Assembly (NCBI GenBank): GCA_900637705.1
Contig: LR134390.1
Coordinates: 2,728,001 to 2,792,000 of the forward strand
Length of the DNA stretch: 64,000 nucleotides
Direction of reading: 5' to 3'
Source: Fusobacterium varium
GTDB taxonomy: Bacteria > Fusobacteriota > Fusobacteriia > Fusobacteriales > Fusobacteriaceae
The translations under genes were made by a program, and so were the position numbers. Within the stretch, counting starts at the first letter, position 1. Each line of letters begins with the position of its first letter. The notes below the pieces were generated by a model. That model ran no database searches, was not told the DNA's origin, and saw only the letters and a program-made list of their open reading frames with translations. Below, piece after piece: positions 9,181 to 19,592 of this stretch.

Positions 9181-9978
9181 ATGAATGTATTAAGTAGTAA
9201 AAAATTAAATCTTGCTTATGGAAATAAAATTATTTTAAAAGACTTTGATATAGAAATAAAAAAAGGAGAGATAATATCTCTTATTGGTCCTAATGGTTCT
9301 GGTAAATCTACATTTCTTGCAGGAATTGCTAAATTGATAAAAGCTGACAACGAATGTCTTTTTGTATCAGGAAAAGATATCAATGTCTTTTCTTTTAAAG
9401 AAATGTCAAAAACTATTGCTTTTGTCCATCAAGGGAATCCTACTATTGAAGATATGAAAGTAGAAGAATTGGTAGAGTGTGGAAGAGCTCCTTACAAAAG
9501 TTGGTATAATCTTTTTAACCAAGAAGATGAAGATATTGTAATGTGGGCTCTCAAAGAGACAAAAATGTATTCTTTCAAAGATAGAAAGCTCTCTACTTTG
9601 TCAGGAGGTGAACGTCAAAAAGTTTGGATAGCTACAGCTCTAGCACAAAAAACTGATTTTCTTATCTTAGATGAGCCTACAACCTATCTAGATATATGCC
9701 ATCAATTGGAAATACTTGAGCTTATCAAATATTTGAATAAAAAATTAGGAATCACAGTACTTATGGTTCTTCATGATATAAATCAAGCTTCCCAATATAG
9801 TGATAAAATACTAGTGCTAAAAAATGGAGAAAAACAATGTTTTGGCTCTCCTTCAAAAGTACTTAATGAAACTCTTATACAAGATGTATATGGAGTTGTT
9901 ACAGAAAAAGAAGTTAAAAGAGGTTATCCTTTCTTTAAGATACTTGGCCTTTATACTAAAAATACTGATAATATTTAA
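9181..9978 (+). CDS. ABC transporter ATPase, FecE/BtuD-like
   Basis: 265-residue ATP-binding subunit. It has Walker A GPNGSGKST, the Q-loop region VHQGNP, the signature LSGGERQ, Walker B FLILDEPT and the switch histidine in VLHDINQ. It starts directly after the permease, which indicates translational coupling. Together with the genes on either side it forms a BtuCDF-type importer regulated from the riboswitch at 5787. The C-terminal end overlaps nothing; the binding lipoprotein follows after 10 bases. Confidence 0.92.
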   Translation: MNVLSSKKLNLAYGNKIILKDFDIEIKKGEIISLIGPNGSGKSTFLAGIAKLIKADNECLFVSGKDINVFSFKEMSKTIAFVHQGNPTIEDMKVEELVECGRAPYKSWYNLFNQEDEDIVMWALKETKMYSFKDRKLSTLSGGERQKVWIATALAQKTDFLILDEPTTYLDICHQLEILELIKYLNKKLGITVLMVLHDINQASQYSDKILVLKNGEKQCFGSPSKVLNETLIQDVYGVVTEKEVKRGYPFFKILGLYTKNTDNI

Positions 9979-9988
9979 GGAGATTCCT

Positions 9989-10876
9989 ATGAAACTTATA
10001 ATATATATTTTTTCATGCTTTTTTCTCTTCTCTGCTTGCATTAAAGAAGAAAATAAAAGTTCTATATCAACTGACAATAAAATTTTAAAAATAGCTACTG
10101 ATTCAGCAGTAACTGCTAAACTGTGCTATGAACTCGAAATACCTTTAGTAGCTGTTCCTATTTCACAGCATCCTATTCCAAAAGAATTGGAACATCTTCC
10201 AAAAATTGGGAGAGCTGCTGCCCCTGATTATGAAAAAATTATTGAATTAGGAATAAACCAAATTGTATCCACAACTTTTATTAAGCCTTCAACTCAATTA
10301 AAATACAAGGAACTGGGAATTTCAGTTCTTTATTTAAATTTTCACAGTTATGAAGATACTAAAGATACAATCAAACTACTTGGTAAAACATTTGACAGAG
10401 AGAAACAAGCTGAAAGAATATTAAGTGATATTGAAAAACGAGAAGATGTAATAAGAAAAAAAGTTAAAGATAAACCTAGAAAAAAAGTCGCTATGATTTA
10501 TGGTTTTGATAACAGATATTCTTTAGCTGGAAAAAATCATTATGTTCATAGTTTATTAAAAATATTAAATTGTGATAATGCTGCCTCCTCTATTCAAAAT
10601 AAACTCTTTACAAAAGGACTCATTCCTATTGATTTAGAAGCTCTTATTGAATTAAATCCTGATATAGTACTGAGATTATACATTGGAAAGAATTCTATGA
10701 GCAAAGAAAATTTTGATAGAGAATTTAATAATAATTCTCCATTAAAAGAAACTACAGCTTTTAAAACAAATATGATTATTGAAGCTGATCCAAATCTTCT
10801 ACGAATGTCACCAGGGGTTAATTGCATTGATTCATTAGAAAAATTATATAAATATATTTACGAACCTAATATGTAA
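9989..10876 (+). CDS. Periplasmic binding lipoprotein, BtuF/FepB-like
   Basis: 295-residue binding component of the preceding importer. The start at 9989 follows AAGGAGATTCCT; an ATG at 9824 would read through the ATPase and is rejected. Residues 1-17 form a lipoprotein-type signal with Cys17 in FLFSAC, a slightly atypical lipobox. The mature part has the Peripla_BP_2 layout (KIATDSAVTAKLCYELEIPLV, KIIELGINQIVST, ELNPDIVLRLY). Lipid anchoring on the inner membrane facing the permease is expected. A strong terminator follows, ending the operon. Confidence 0.85.
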   Translation: MKLIIYIFSCFFLFSACIKEENKSSISTDNKILKIATDSAVTAKLCYELEIPLVAVPISQHPIPKELEHLPKIGRAAAPDYEKIIELGINQIVSTTFIKPSTQLKYKELGISVLYLNFHSYEDTKDTIKLLGKTFDREKQAERILSDIEKREDVIRKKVKDKPRKKVAMIYGFDNRYSLAGKNHYVHSLLKILNCDNAASSIQNKLFTKGLIPIDLEALIELNPDIVLRLYIGKNSMSKENFDREFNNNSPLKETTAFKTNMIIEADPNLLRMSPGVNCIDSLEKLYKYIYEPNM

Positions 10877-10878
10877 CC

Positions 10879-10918
10879 AAAAAAGAAACAGTATTAAAAA
10901 ATAACTGTTTCTTTTTTT
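10879..10918 (+). terminator. Intrinsic terminator of the receptor-ABC operon
   Basis: AAAAAGAAACAGT and ACTGTTTCTTTTT pair perfectly around an AT-rich loop, followed by T-rich sequence. It separates the operon from the next promoter at 11038. Confidence 0.85.
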
Positions 10919-11037
10919 AAAAATTTATTTTTTACCATTCATTCCTTCATTTCTAACAATTTTATTTTTTTACTTTTTTCAAAAAAATCTGTATTTGTTT
11001 TATTATAGTTTATTATATTCTATTTTAAATTATTTTG

Positions 11038-11066
11038 TTGACTTTTAAGTTTTATTATTGTATTAT
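11038..11066 (+). promoter_or_regulatory. Sigma70-type promoter for riboswitch unit (c)
   Basis: TTGACT at 11038-11043, 17 bases, TATTAT at 11061-11066, followed after about 30 bases by the cobalamin aptamer. Confidence 0.7.
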
Positions 11067-11095
11067 CATAAATATATTTCAATTAAATATTTATT

Positions 11096-11245
11096 TTTGG
11101 TTTTAGTATATACTGAATTAAAAGGGAAACAGGTTAAAGTCCTGTACGGTCCCGCCACTGTAAGGAGGATGAAAGTAAATTTCCACTAGAACAAAATTCT
11201 GGGAAGGGTTACAAGTAAAGCGATTCCAAGTCAGGAGACCTGCCA
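11096..11245 (+). ncRNA. Cobalamin riboswitch (leader of second TonB receptor)
   Basis: Same RF00174 core as at 5787 (CCTGTACGGTCCCGCCACTG, TCAGGAGACCTGCC). Only a handful of differences separate the two leaders from about 11079 to the terminator. Duplication of leader plus receptor is the simplest explanation. Confidence 0.95.
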
Positions 11246-11279
11246 TAAAATAATTAATCATATACTGCTTGCGAGGACG

Positions 11280-11337
11280 AGAAGTATAAAAGATATTTGT
11301 CTTTTATACTTCTCTAATTTTTTAGAGAAGTTTTTTA
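11280..11337 (+). terminator. Overlapping antiterminator/terminator hairpins
   Basis: First hairpin AGAAGTATAAAAGA/TCTTTTATACTTCT at 11280-11313; second ACTTCTCTAA/TTAGAGAAGT at 11308-11331 plus T6. They overlap in ACTTCT as in the other plus-strand leaders. Confidence 0.75.
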
Positions 11338-11435
11338 TTTGTCTATATTTCATTTCAAACATCAAGGTATTCATCGTATCAGTTCATCAGAGAATGACAG
11401 ACAGTCATCTTTATACATAAACACGGGAGGAAGAA

Positions 11436-13427
11436 ATGAAAAAAATTAGTTTAATACTTTTGGCTATTTTAGCAACAGAGGGAATGGCAGCTGAGAAAAA
11501 CAGTATTGCAAGTACAAGGCTTAATGAAACAGTTGTATCAACAGAAAACTTTGGTACAAGCGTCTTGGAAACACCAAAAAATGTTACTGTAATCACAGCA
11601 GCAGATATTGAAAAATATGGTGCTCAAAGTGTTGAGGAAGCCGTAAAATCAGTTCCAGGAATGTATATCAGCTCAACTGGTGGTCAAGATTTTATGGCCG
11701 ATATTATTTTCAGAGGACAAATACCTGGAAAATCTGCTCAAAATATTCTAGTGCTAGTAGATGGAAGTTCTATTAATAGCACCACAGATACAGGAGCATT
11801 CAATCTTAATCTTGTTCCTATAGATACTGTTGAAAGAATAGAAGTTGTTCCTAATGGAGGAAATGTTCTTTATGGAGAAGGTGCTGTTGGAGGGGTAATC
11901 AATATTATTACAAAAGAAGCACAGAATAAAAAATATTATGGACAGGCTGGAATAGAGAGAGGAAATTGGAATACAAGAAATTATAAAGTAAATGTTGGTT
12001 CACAAGTAACTGATAGATTCTCTTTAGAAGCAACATATTTAGATAAATCTATTGATGGTTACAGACATCATTCTGAAAGAGAAACTAAATATGCAGAAAT
12101 TAAATCAAAATATAGATTTGATAATGGAAATCTATATTTAAGCTATAGTAATGCTGAAGTAGATTCTAAATTTTCTGGTACTGTAGATAAAAAAGATAAA
12201 AGAAAAAGTAATTCAACTACTGAAGCAGAAGAAACTTTAGATATTTTCAGAATGAAATATGATACTCAATTCTCTGATAATCTAACATTTATGATTAACG
12301 GAGACTATAAACATAGAGAATATTCCTCTACAAGTATAAAAGATAAAATAGTTGGTGGAGTAAAAGTTCCTAAAAGAGTTCCAAGTACTGACAGAGATAC
12401 AAAAACTTATTATATCAATCCTCAAATAAAATATACTTATTGGGATAAATCATATTTAATATTAGGTGGAGATTTTTCCAAAGGAAAATCTGATTATCAG
12501 TCACAAAGTCATACAAGTACCGGTTCATCTACAACAGATACATACACAGAAAGAAAATCTATTGGTGGTTTCATCATAAATAATATGAAATACAATAATT
12601 TTCAATTTACACAAGGATTTAGACATCAAAAAATAGAGTATGACCTTGAAAATAGAAATGCTCCTTCTAAAAGTTTTGACCATTCATTTAATGAACAAGC
12701 TTATGAATTAACAGGTACATATTTTGCAAATGATTCATCTGCAATCTTTTTAACATATAATAGAGCTTTCAGAGCTCCTACTGCTGGAGAAGCTGGAAGT
12801 TGGAATACTCTTTATACTGATTTAGATGTTCAGACTTCTGATACTATAGAACTGGGTGCAAAAACTCTTTGGAATAGCTTATACTTTACAGGATCAATAT
12901 TCCATAGTAAAACTAAAAAAGAGATTTTTTATTTGACAAAAGCTAGTGGAGAACAGTCAAGTAATTATAATTTCCCAGATCCAATTTTGAGAACAGGTAT
13001 TGAACTTGCTTCTGAACAATATATAGATAAACTAACTTTAAGACAGAGTTTAAGCTATATTCACCATGAAATAGATGGTGGAAAATATGATGGGAAAAAA
13101 GTTCCTGGTTTACCTAATTATACAGCTAGTATAGGTTTCAATTATGAACTTATTGATAATCTTAACATTAATGCAACTCTATTCTATTATGGAAGTTCAT
13201 ATGCCCAATATGATTATCATAATAGACTTGGAAAACAAGGAGGACATAGTGAAACAAATCTAAATATTAACTATACTCTTAACAATGGACTGACTATTTA
13301 TGGTGGTGTAAACAATTTATTTGATAAAGAATACTACTATGCTAAAGCTTCTACTTCAACAGATACTCTTTCTTATTATGCTGGTAATAAAAGAAGCTAT
13401 TTTGTCGGATTTAAGTATAGTTTTTAA
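11436..13427 (+). CDS. TonB-dependent receptor, BtuB-like (copy 2)
   Basis: 663-residue outer-membrane receptor, closely similar over its whole length to the 6087-8081 product. It has the same signal peptide, the ETVVST TonB-box-like motif, the plug segment NVLYGEGAVGGVINIITK and a C-terminal YFVGFKYSF. Differences concentrate in barrel loops, for example DKIVGGVKVPKRVP replaces a shorter loop and the second-last loop is shortened. That would suit a shifted ligand preference (inference). It is monocistronic: riboswitch and terminator upstream, shared terminator with the convergent operon downstream. GGGAGG precedes the ATG. Confidence 0.92.
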   Translation: MKKISLILLAILATEGMAAEKNSIASTRLNETVVSTENFGTSVLETPKNVTVITAADIEKYGAQSVEEAVKSVPGMYISSTGGQDFMADIIFRGQIPGKSAQNILVLVDGSSINSTTDTGAFNLNLVPIDTVERIEVVPNGGNVLYGEGAVGGVINIITKEAQNKKYYGQAGIERGNWNTRNYKVNVGSQVTDRFSLEATYLDKSIDGYRHHSERETKYAEIKSKYRFDNGNLYLSYSNAEVDSKFSGTVDKKDKRKSNSTTEAEETLDIFRMKYDTQFSDNLTFMINGDYKHREYSSTSIKDKIVGGVKVPKRVPSTDRDTKTYYINPQIKYTYWDKSYLILGGDFSKGKSDYQSQSHTSTGSSTTDTYTERKSIGGFIINNMKYNNFQFTQGFRHQKIEYDLENRNAPSKSFDHSFNEQAYELTGTYFANDSSAIFLTYNRAFRAPTAGEAGSWNTLYTDLDVQTSDTIELGAKTLWNSLYFTGSIFHSKTKKEIFYLTKASGEQSSNYNFPDPILRTGIELASEQYIDKLTLRQSLSYIHHEIDGGKYDGKKVPGLPNYTASIGFNYELIDNLNINATLFYYGSSYAQYDYHNRLGKQGGHSETNLNINYTLNNGLTIYGGVNNLFDKEYYYAKASTSTDTLSYYAGNKRSYFVGFKYSF

Positions 13428-13442
13428 TATATACAATATTAT

Positions 13443-13472
13443 AATGAAGGGAGGCTTCTACCTCCCTTCATT
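13443..13472. terminator. Bidirectional terminator between convergent units
   Basis: AATGAAGGGAGG and CCTCCCTTCATT form a perfect 12-bp stem with loop CTTCTA, placed between the end of the second receptor and the end of the convergent ATPase gene. Confidence 0.85.
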
Positions 13473-14253
13473 ATTTATCAAAATCATCTGTAATAATTAC
13501 ACTTTTTAAGATTTTATCTTCTATTTTAGTATCAAGAATTTTTGTCTCTATCCCAAAATATTTTCTTAAATTATCCTCATTTATTATATCAGCAGTTTTT
13601 CCTATAATGTAATCATTCTTTCCCATTATCATAGATCTATCTGATATTCTCAAAGCATATTCTGGATAATGAGTATTAAAAATACAGGTTATTCCTCTCT
13701 CATTTACCAATTTTACTATTAATTTTAAAATGACAGCCTGGTTTTTAAAATCTAAATGAGATTCAGGTTCATCTAATATTAATATTTTAGGAGTTCCGAC
13801 TAAAGCTCTTGCCACAAATACCATTTGTAGCTGCCCTCCACTCAATTCAGAGCATTTTTTATCTATCAAATGAAGAATTCCTATTTCATCTAATACCTCT
13901 TCCACCAACTTTTGATCTTTTTTAGAAGGAGTAGAAAACATTCCAAGATATCTAGCTCTTCCCATTATAGTTAACTCTCTCACTGAATATGGAAATGAAA
14001 GATTATGTGCCTGAGGCACATATCCTATACTTTTTAATTCTTTTGGTGAACTTACTCTTTTGCCTCCTATATACATTTCTCCAGAACTCCATTTCAATAC
14101 ACCATTAAAACACTTTAAAAGAGTAGTTTTTCCTATTCCGTTCTGCCCTAGTATTGTAAAAATCTCTCCATCATTTATTTTTAAATTTATATCTTTTAAA
14201 ATCAAGTTATCTTTTAAATATCCAAAGTTTCCATTCTTTATTTCTAAGTTCAT
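13471..14253 (-). CDS. ABC transporter ATPase, FecE/BtuD-like
   Basis: 260-residue ATPase, last gene of the NifH-like operon. It has Walker A GQNGIGKTT, the Q-loop in YVPQAHN, the signature LSGGQLQ, Walker B ILILDEPESHLD and the switch histidine in NTHYPEY. It starts four bases after the permease stop. With the preceding permease and binding protein it makes a second complete BtuCDF-type importer, transcribed together with the nitrogenase-like genes and under the riboswitch at 18955. The C-terminal tail after residue 215 is charged and not recognisable. Confidence 0.92.
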   Translation of the reverse strand: MNLEIKNGNFGYLKDNLILKDINLKINDGEIFTILGQNGIGKTTLLKCFNGVLKWSSGEMYIGGKRVSSPKELKSIGYVPQAHNLSFPYSVRELTIMGRARYLGMFSTPSKKDQKLVEEVLDEIGILHLIDKKCSELSGGQLQMVFVARALVGTPKILILDEPESHLDFKNQAVILKLIVKLVNERGITCIFNTHYPEYALRISDRSMIMGKNDYIIGKTADIINEDNLRKYFGIETKILDTKIEDKILKSVIITDDFDK

Positions 14254-14257
14254 TTTA

Positions 14258-15259
14258 TCACCAGCTCTTGTATCTTTTAAATATAATAATAAAAAATGGT
14301 GCTCCTACCAAAGAAGTTAATATCCCTATTGGTATATCTGCTGCTGTCGCTGTTCTTGCTATTCCATCTATTAGCAGCATAAATATAGCTCCCACTACAC
14401 AAGAACTTGGTATTAATTTTGTATTATCCACTCCTATAAACATACGGCAGATATGAGGAATCAAAAGCCCTACCCATCCTATTATTCCTGTTATAGTTAC
14501 ACATGTGGCTGTAATCAAAGTAACCAATATTATTATAAAAGCTCTGATAGTACTGGGATTAACTCCCAATGAACGAACTTCATCATCTCCTAGGGAAAGA
14601 ATATTTATTCTCCATCTTAAAAGGTATAGAATTGTTATTCCTAAGCCAATAGGAATTACTGCTATCTTCAATCCAGAATATGAAACATTTGAAAAACTTC
14701 CCATAAGCCAATAAGTTATTGCTGGAAGTTTATCATAAGGATCAGCAGTATATTTAATCAAGGAAATAAGAGAAGCAAAAAGCGATGTCATCACCATTCC
14801 TGAAAGGACAAGAGAAAGAGTAGAACTCTCTCCTCTAACTCTTGATAAAATATATGTCACTCCTACACTTAATATTCCAAAAAACATAGCTAATATTACA
14901 ACATAGCCACTCATTCCAAAAAATAATATCCCAAGCACTGCACCAAAAGCTGATCCTGAGCTTACACTAATTACATCTGGACTTACAAGAGGATTTTGAA
15001 ATATCCCTTGAAGTGCTGTTCCTGATACAGCAAGTCCTGCTCCTACCACTACATTCATCAACACTCTTGGAATCCTAAGTTGATATATTATAGAACTTTC
15101 AATAGAAGTATTTTCTATGCCTTTTAGTCCTTCAACTATAATTGATACAAATATTGATGGAGATATATAAAATCTTCCTAAAAATATTCCTCCAAATATG
15201 CAAAAAATTAATATTCCTATAAGAAGCAGAAATTTCTGCCTATAATTATCCTTATACAT
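14258..15259 (-). CDS. FecCD-type ABC permease (BtuC-like)
   Basis: 333-residue inner-membrane permease. Family landmarks are YQLRIPRVLMNVVVGAGLAVSG, IFQNPLVSPDVISVSSGSAFG, DEVRSLGVN and IIGWVGLLIPHICRM. Hydrophobic throughout with about nine or ten membrane segments. It sits between the binding protein (12 bases upstream) and the ATPase (4 bases downstream) in one operon. Substrate is probably a corrinoid or another tetrapyrrole handled by the upstream NifH/NifD-like pair (inference). Confidence 0.9.
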   Translation of the reverse strand: MYKDNYRQKFLLLIGILIFCIFGGIFLGRFYISPSIFVSIIVEGLKGIENTSIESSIIYQLRIPRVLMNVVVGAGLAVSGTALQGIFQNPLVSPDVISVSSGSAFGAVLGILFFGMSGYVVILAMFFGILSVGVTYILSRVRGESSTLSLVLSGMVMTSLFASLISLIKYTADPYDKLPAITYWLMGSFSNVSYSGLKIAVIPIGLGITILYLLRWRINILSLGDDEVRSLGVNPSTIRAFIIILVTLITATCVTITGIIGWVGLLIPHICRMFIGVDNTKLIPSSCVVGAIFMLLIDGIARTATAADIPIGILTSLVGAPFFIIIFKRYKSW

Positions 15260-15270
15260 TTTATCCTCTC

Positions 15271-16328
15271 TTAAATATCAATTCCTTGATTTATTTTTAC
15301 ATTTAAAATAGTTTCTAATTGTTCCTCTGAAAGTTCATAATTAAAAAATTTAGAGTAAAAATCTTTGATGTCTTTTTTTATATTATATTCTTTAAAAATT
15401 TCAGGTTCAGCAATTTTAGCTATCCACTTAATCATAAGTGGTGTCTCTGCACAAGGCGCGTCCCATCTATAAATTCCTATTGGAGCTTTATATACTTTTT
15501 TATTTTTATAGCTTCAATATTTGCCCAATTTTGTCCACTGATTTTATTATTATAGAGATCATCTGGTTGTATATTATCAAAATTGCTCAAAATAATTATA
15601 TCTGGATTCCATACCATTACTTGTTCCATAGTCACTTTAGTCCAGTTTCCTGTTTTAATATCCTTAGTTACATTTTCTCCACCAGCCATATTTATCATAA
15701 TATCATTAACTGAATTTCCTGTTGCTACTGTTAATTGCGAATCTCTTATGTAAAGAATCTTTTTTCTTTTTATATTTTTTAATTCATTCTCTTTTGCTGC
15801 AAGATAGTTGTTTGTATCTTTATGATACGCTATAAGTTCACTTGCTTTTTCCTCTTTGTTGAAAATATCTCCCAATAATTTAATTCCTGCCTGTACATCT
15901 TCCAATGTTCCATATTTTATAGCCACTGAAGGAATTTTTATTTTATCAAGTTTTTCCTTTACCTCTCCTTGATAATCCCATATTACTACTAATTCAGGTT
16001 TTAAAAGAGCCAGTTCTTCATAATTCATATTAAAATTATTATCCACAAAAGTTGAATTTATTTTTTCCATCTCTGGAGCCATTTCCTTCAAGATACTTAT
16101 TTTATATGCTCCTATTGCTGATGGATGCATTCCTACAATCTTTGAAGCACTCCCATCTACTGCATAAGCAAGTGATGCCCATGGTATTGGAACTATAGCC
16201 ACCTTTTGAATATTATCTGATATTTCTACTTTCTTTCCTGTCAAATCAGTTACTATCTTTCCTTCAGCAGTTATACTTCCCAAAATAAATAATGAACACA
16301 TAAGTGCATAACTTAAAAACTTTTTCAT
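15271..16328 (-). CDS. BtuF-like periplasmic binding protein (frame break at 15496-15501)
   Basis: Peripla_BP_2 binding protein of about 352 residues after repair. The start at 16328 (MKKFLSYALM) follows AAAGGAG; an in-frame GTG nine bases earlier is possible. It has a signal peptide to about residue 22, VTDLTGKKVEISDNIQKVAI, and ALLKPELVVIWDY. As written, the frame ends at 15477 after KIKKYIKLQ. The coding signal continues in the -1 frame with VYKAPIGIYRWDAPCAETP and ends at 15271. The break lies in a T6 run (A AAA AAG on the coding strand); one extra A restores a normal protein. This is either a sequencing undercall (favoured) or -1 frameshifting. The GIYRWDAP segment suits the FeoB/haem-type binding-protein subgroup. 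Confidence 0.85.
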
Positions 16329-16352
16329 CCTTCCCACTCTCCTTTAATTATT

Positions 16353-18011
16353 TTATAGAAATTTTTTTAAATAATTATAACCATTTTCTCCACAATACTC
16401 ATATTCATAATCCATATATAATTTTGTACTATATCCAGGATGAATCATAGGAATAAAAATTTTATTTCCTTCAAATATTCTCTGATAAATTAAATCTCCT
16501 ACTATTATATCTGGATTATATTTTTCTTCCAATAATTTTAATTTTCCTTCATCTTCTATCATTTCTATTTCTTTGATATACTTATGTTGATAAGCTTTTT
16601 TCATTTTTCCAGATTTTCTTATAAAAGAAACAGCTTTAATCTCTGTCAATCCAAAATCTAATTTTAATATCTGCCTAATATTTTCTGCCATCACAGGTGA
16701 TGAAATAATCAATACTTTTCTTTCATCTATTTCTTTATATTTTATATCTTGTTTGTATTCCAGATTAAAATATTTCCCAAGTTCTTCTTTCATTTTTTCC
16801 ATGCTATATCTTCCCACAACATTTACTATTATATATGGAATATCATACTCTTTTTTCATGAATTCTGCCAGTTCTATCCCTTCATGACTTAATACTAAAT
16901 TTAATTCTGCACAAGTACTTTTTTCTATTGCCTCCAATGAAAGTCTATGAGAAAAAATACTTTGTATCTCTAATTTTAGATTTTTAATTGTTAAAAAGAA
17001 AGGTTTTAATTTTTCTATTTTTCCAAATGTTAAAGGAGTATATCCTAAAATATTCACACTATTTTTCTTTTTTTTATTTTCTTTCATAAATTTTTTTCCA
17101 AGATTTTTTAAAGCAAGAGATACTCCTGAATAATAATTAGAAAATCCACTTGTATTTAAAGATATTACAGGAAGATTTGTTTCTTTTTCTACTTTTTCAG
17201 CAATACTTTCAATATCCATGCCTATTATAGCTGGAACAACTGTTTTTATAATAACAATAAAGTCTATTTTCTTATTTTTTATCAGTACATTTTTTATCTT
17301 TTCATTCAGTTCCTTTATATCTCCAAGAAGAATTTCTATTTCTCCCATAGTACTGCAATATACAATACTTTCATTTATATTTCTTATCTCATCATAAATA
17401 ATTGGAGTTTTACATCCTCCAGGAGAAATAACAACTTTCAATATTTTAGAAGAATATAATGCTGAACAAACTCCAGAATAATCAGAAACTATTGGAGGGA
17501 TATAATGTTGTATTTTCCCTTTTGATTTTGCTTTTTTTATATTTATAATTTTCTCATTTTGATTCAATTCTTCTTTTAATTCTGTTAATAAATTTTTTAA
17601 TCTTTCTTTTGGAAATATTTTTCTCTTAGAAATTGGTCCTCTTTCTAAAACTTTTACTATTATTCCATACTCTTTTTTTATTCTTTTTATCAACAAATTA
17701 AAATCGCTACACATAAGTATATCTCCACAAGTCTTATAAATAATGATTGAATCAATCTCTTTATATTTTTCATTAATTATCTCTATTAATGATTTTTCTA
17801 AATTATTTATATGCTCTCCTGACAGCATCTCTATTTCATTTACTGGAAATGTATAAAGTTTCTCATTTTTATTTTCTCTTACTGACTCATTATATAAAAC
17901 ATTTAAACATCCTACAGGTCCTATAGAAACAATTATATTTCTTGGGATTTGTAACAATTCCTTCAGCATTTTATTTATTTCTCTATCTAAAAGGCATCTT
18001 TCTAGTTCCAT
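16353..18011 (-). CDS. Nitrogenase component 1-like oxidoreductase subunit
   Basis: 552-residue member of the NifD/NifK/BchN/BchB/CfbD superfamily, by motif reading. The core from about residue 170 carries SGVC (Cys182), PGGC (Cys200) and IVYC (Cys219). It also has KTVVPAIIGMDIE, where nitrogenases have TCPxxIIGDDI, then LPVISLNTSGFS, so the usual third cluster cysteine is Val258. Unusually, residues 25-125 look like an extra copy of the first subdomain, with IGPVGC (Cys35) and IYKTCGDILMC (Cys95, Cys101). It is downstream of the NifH-like gene (4-base gap), with no second component-1 gene, so a homo-oligomer as in CfbD is likely (inference). Expected role: ATP-dependent reduction of a small molecule, plausibly a tetrapyrrole given the B12 control. 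It is not a true nitrogenase: no nif assembly genes are present. Confidence 0.8.
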   Translation of the reverse strand: MELERCLLDREINKMLKELLQIPRNIIVSIGPVGCLNVLYNESVRENKNEKLYTFPVNEIEMLSGEHINNLEKSLIEIINEKYKEIDSIIIYKTCGDILMCSDFNLLIKRIKKEYGIIVKVLERGPISKRKIFPKERLKNLLTELKEELNQNEKIINIKKAKSKGKIQHYIPPIVSDYSGVCSALYSSKILKVVISPGGCKTPIIYDEIRNINESIVYCSTMGEIEILLGDIKELNEKIKNVLIKNKKIDFIVIIKTVVPAIIGMDIESIAEKVEKETNLPVISLNTSGFSNYYSGVSLALKNLGKKFMKENKKKKNSVNILGYTPLTFGKIEKLKPFFLTIKNLKLEIQSIFSHRLSLEAIEKSTCAELNLVLSHEGIELAEFMKKEYDIPYIIVNVVGRYSMEKMKEELGKYFNLEYKQDIKYKEIDERKVLIISSPVMAENIRQILKLDFGLTEIKAVSFIRKSGKMKKAYQHKYIKEIEMIEDEGKLKLLEEKYNPDIIVGDLIYQRIFEGNKIFIPMIHPGYSTKLYMDYEYEYCGENGYNYLKKFL

Positions 18012-18015
18012 TCCT

Positions 18016-18905
<890 letters not shown>

Positions 18906-18954
18906 GTCAAATATTAAAAAACTATTTAAAAAATAGCATATTTTTATATGACCA

Positions 18955-19105
18955 TTGGTAAGTCTTCTGACTCAGCTTCATCCTACTCTCACGCCTTCCC
19001 AGTTTCCCAGTGACATAATATGATTTCGTCCACTATACAGCAGCTTGCGCTGTGGGAGATTCTCACTCCTCTTCCTCTATTAAGCTTATATGCACCTAAT
19101 CATCT
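18955..19105 (-). ncRNA. Cobalamin riboswitch (leader of the NifH/NifD-like operon)
   Basis: Minus strand shows TTAGGTGCATATAAGC, AGGAGTGAGAATCTCCC, GCTGCTGTATAGTGGACGA, CACTGGGAAACTGGGAAGG and GAAGCTGAGTCAGAAGACTT, the RF00174 core. It closely resembles the leader at 5385-5535. Confidence 0.93.
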
Positions 19106-19127
19106 TTTTTATTTAAATAACATTTTT

Positions 19128-19156
19128 ATATTACAACTTTTAAACATAATTGTCAA
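19128..19156 (-). promoter_or_regulatory. Sigma70-type promoter for riboswitch unit (d)
   Basis: TTGACA at 19156-19151, 17 bases, TAATAT at 19133-19128 on the minus strand, about 25 bases before the aptamer. It is divergent to the promoter at 19349. Confidence 0.75.
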
Positions 19157-19348
19157 TATATTACTTTTACCATCTATTTTCAAACATAGACTATATAAAA
19201 TCAATTCTTGTTTTTTATAAAAAATATACAATCTGAATCAATAAAACTTATAATTTTTATTTTTATTTTCACTTTTATATAAAATACCAAAATTATTTTT
19301 TTATTCCTTATTAAAATTACTATCTTTCTAAGGTTGATATGTTTTCCA

Positions 19349-19377
19349 TTGACTTTCAAATAAAATTAATATATCAT
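19349..19377 (+). promoter_or_regulatory. Sigma70-type promoter for riboswitch unit (e)
   Basis: TTGACT at 19349-19354, 17 bases, TATCAT at 19372-19377, followed by the plus-strand aptamer. The 190 bases between it and the divergent promoter contain no gene. Confidence 0.6.
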
Positions 19378-19408
19378 TTGATTAAAGATATTACAATAAA
19401 ATATTTAT

Positions 19409-19560
19409 TTTTGGTTCTAGTATTACTAGATTAAAAGGGAAACAGGTTTAAATCCTGTACGGTCCCGCCACTGTAATGAGGATGAAAGCAAATTACCACT
19501 GAATATAATATTTGGGAAGGTATGTGAGTAAAATGATTCTAAGTCAGGAAACCTGCCATA
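19409..19560 (+). ncRNA. Cobalamin riboswitch (leader of the 139-residue ORF)
   Basis: AAAGGGAAACAGGTTTAAAT, CCTGTACGGTCCCGCCACTG, GGGAAGG and AAGTCAGGAAACCTGCC in order. It is related to, but more diverged than, the two receptor leaders. Confidence 0.94.
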
Positions 19561-19592
19561 AATAATATTGATTATACAGCTCACGAGGATTG

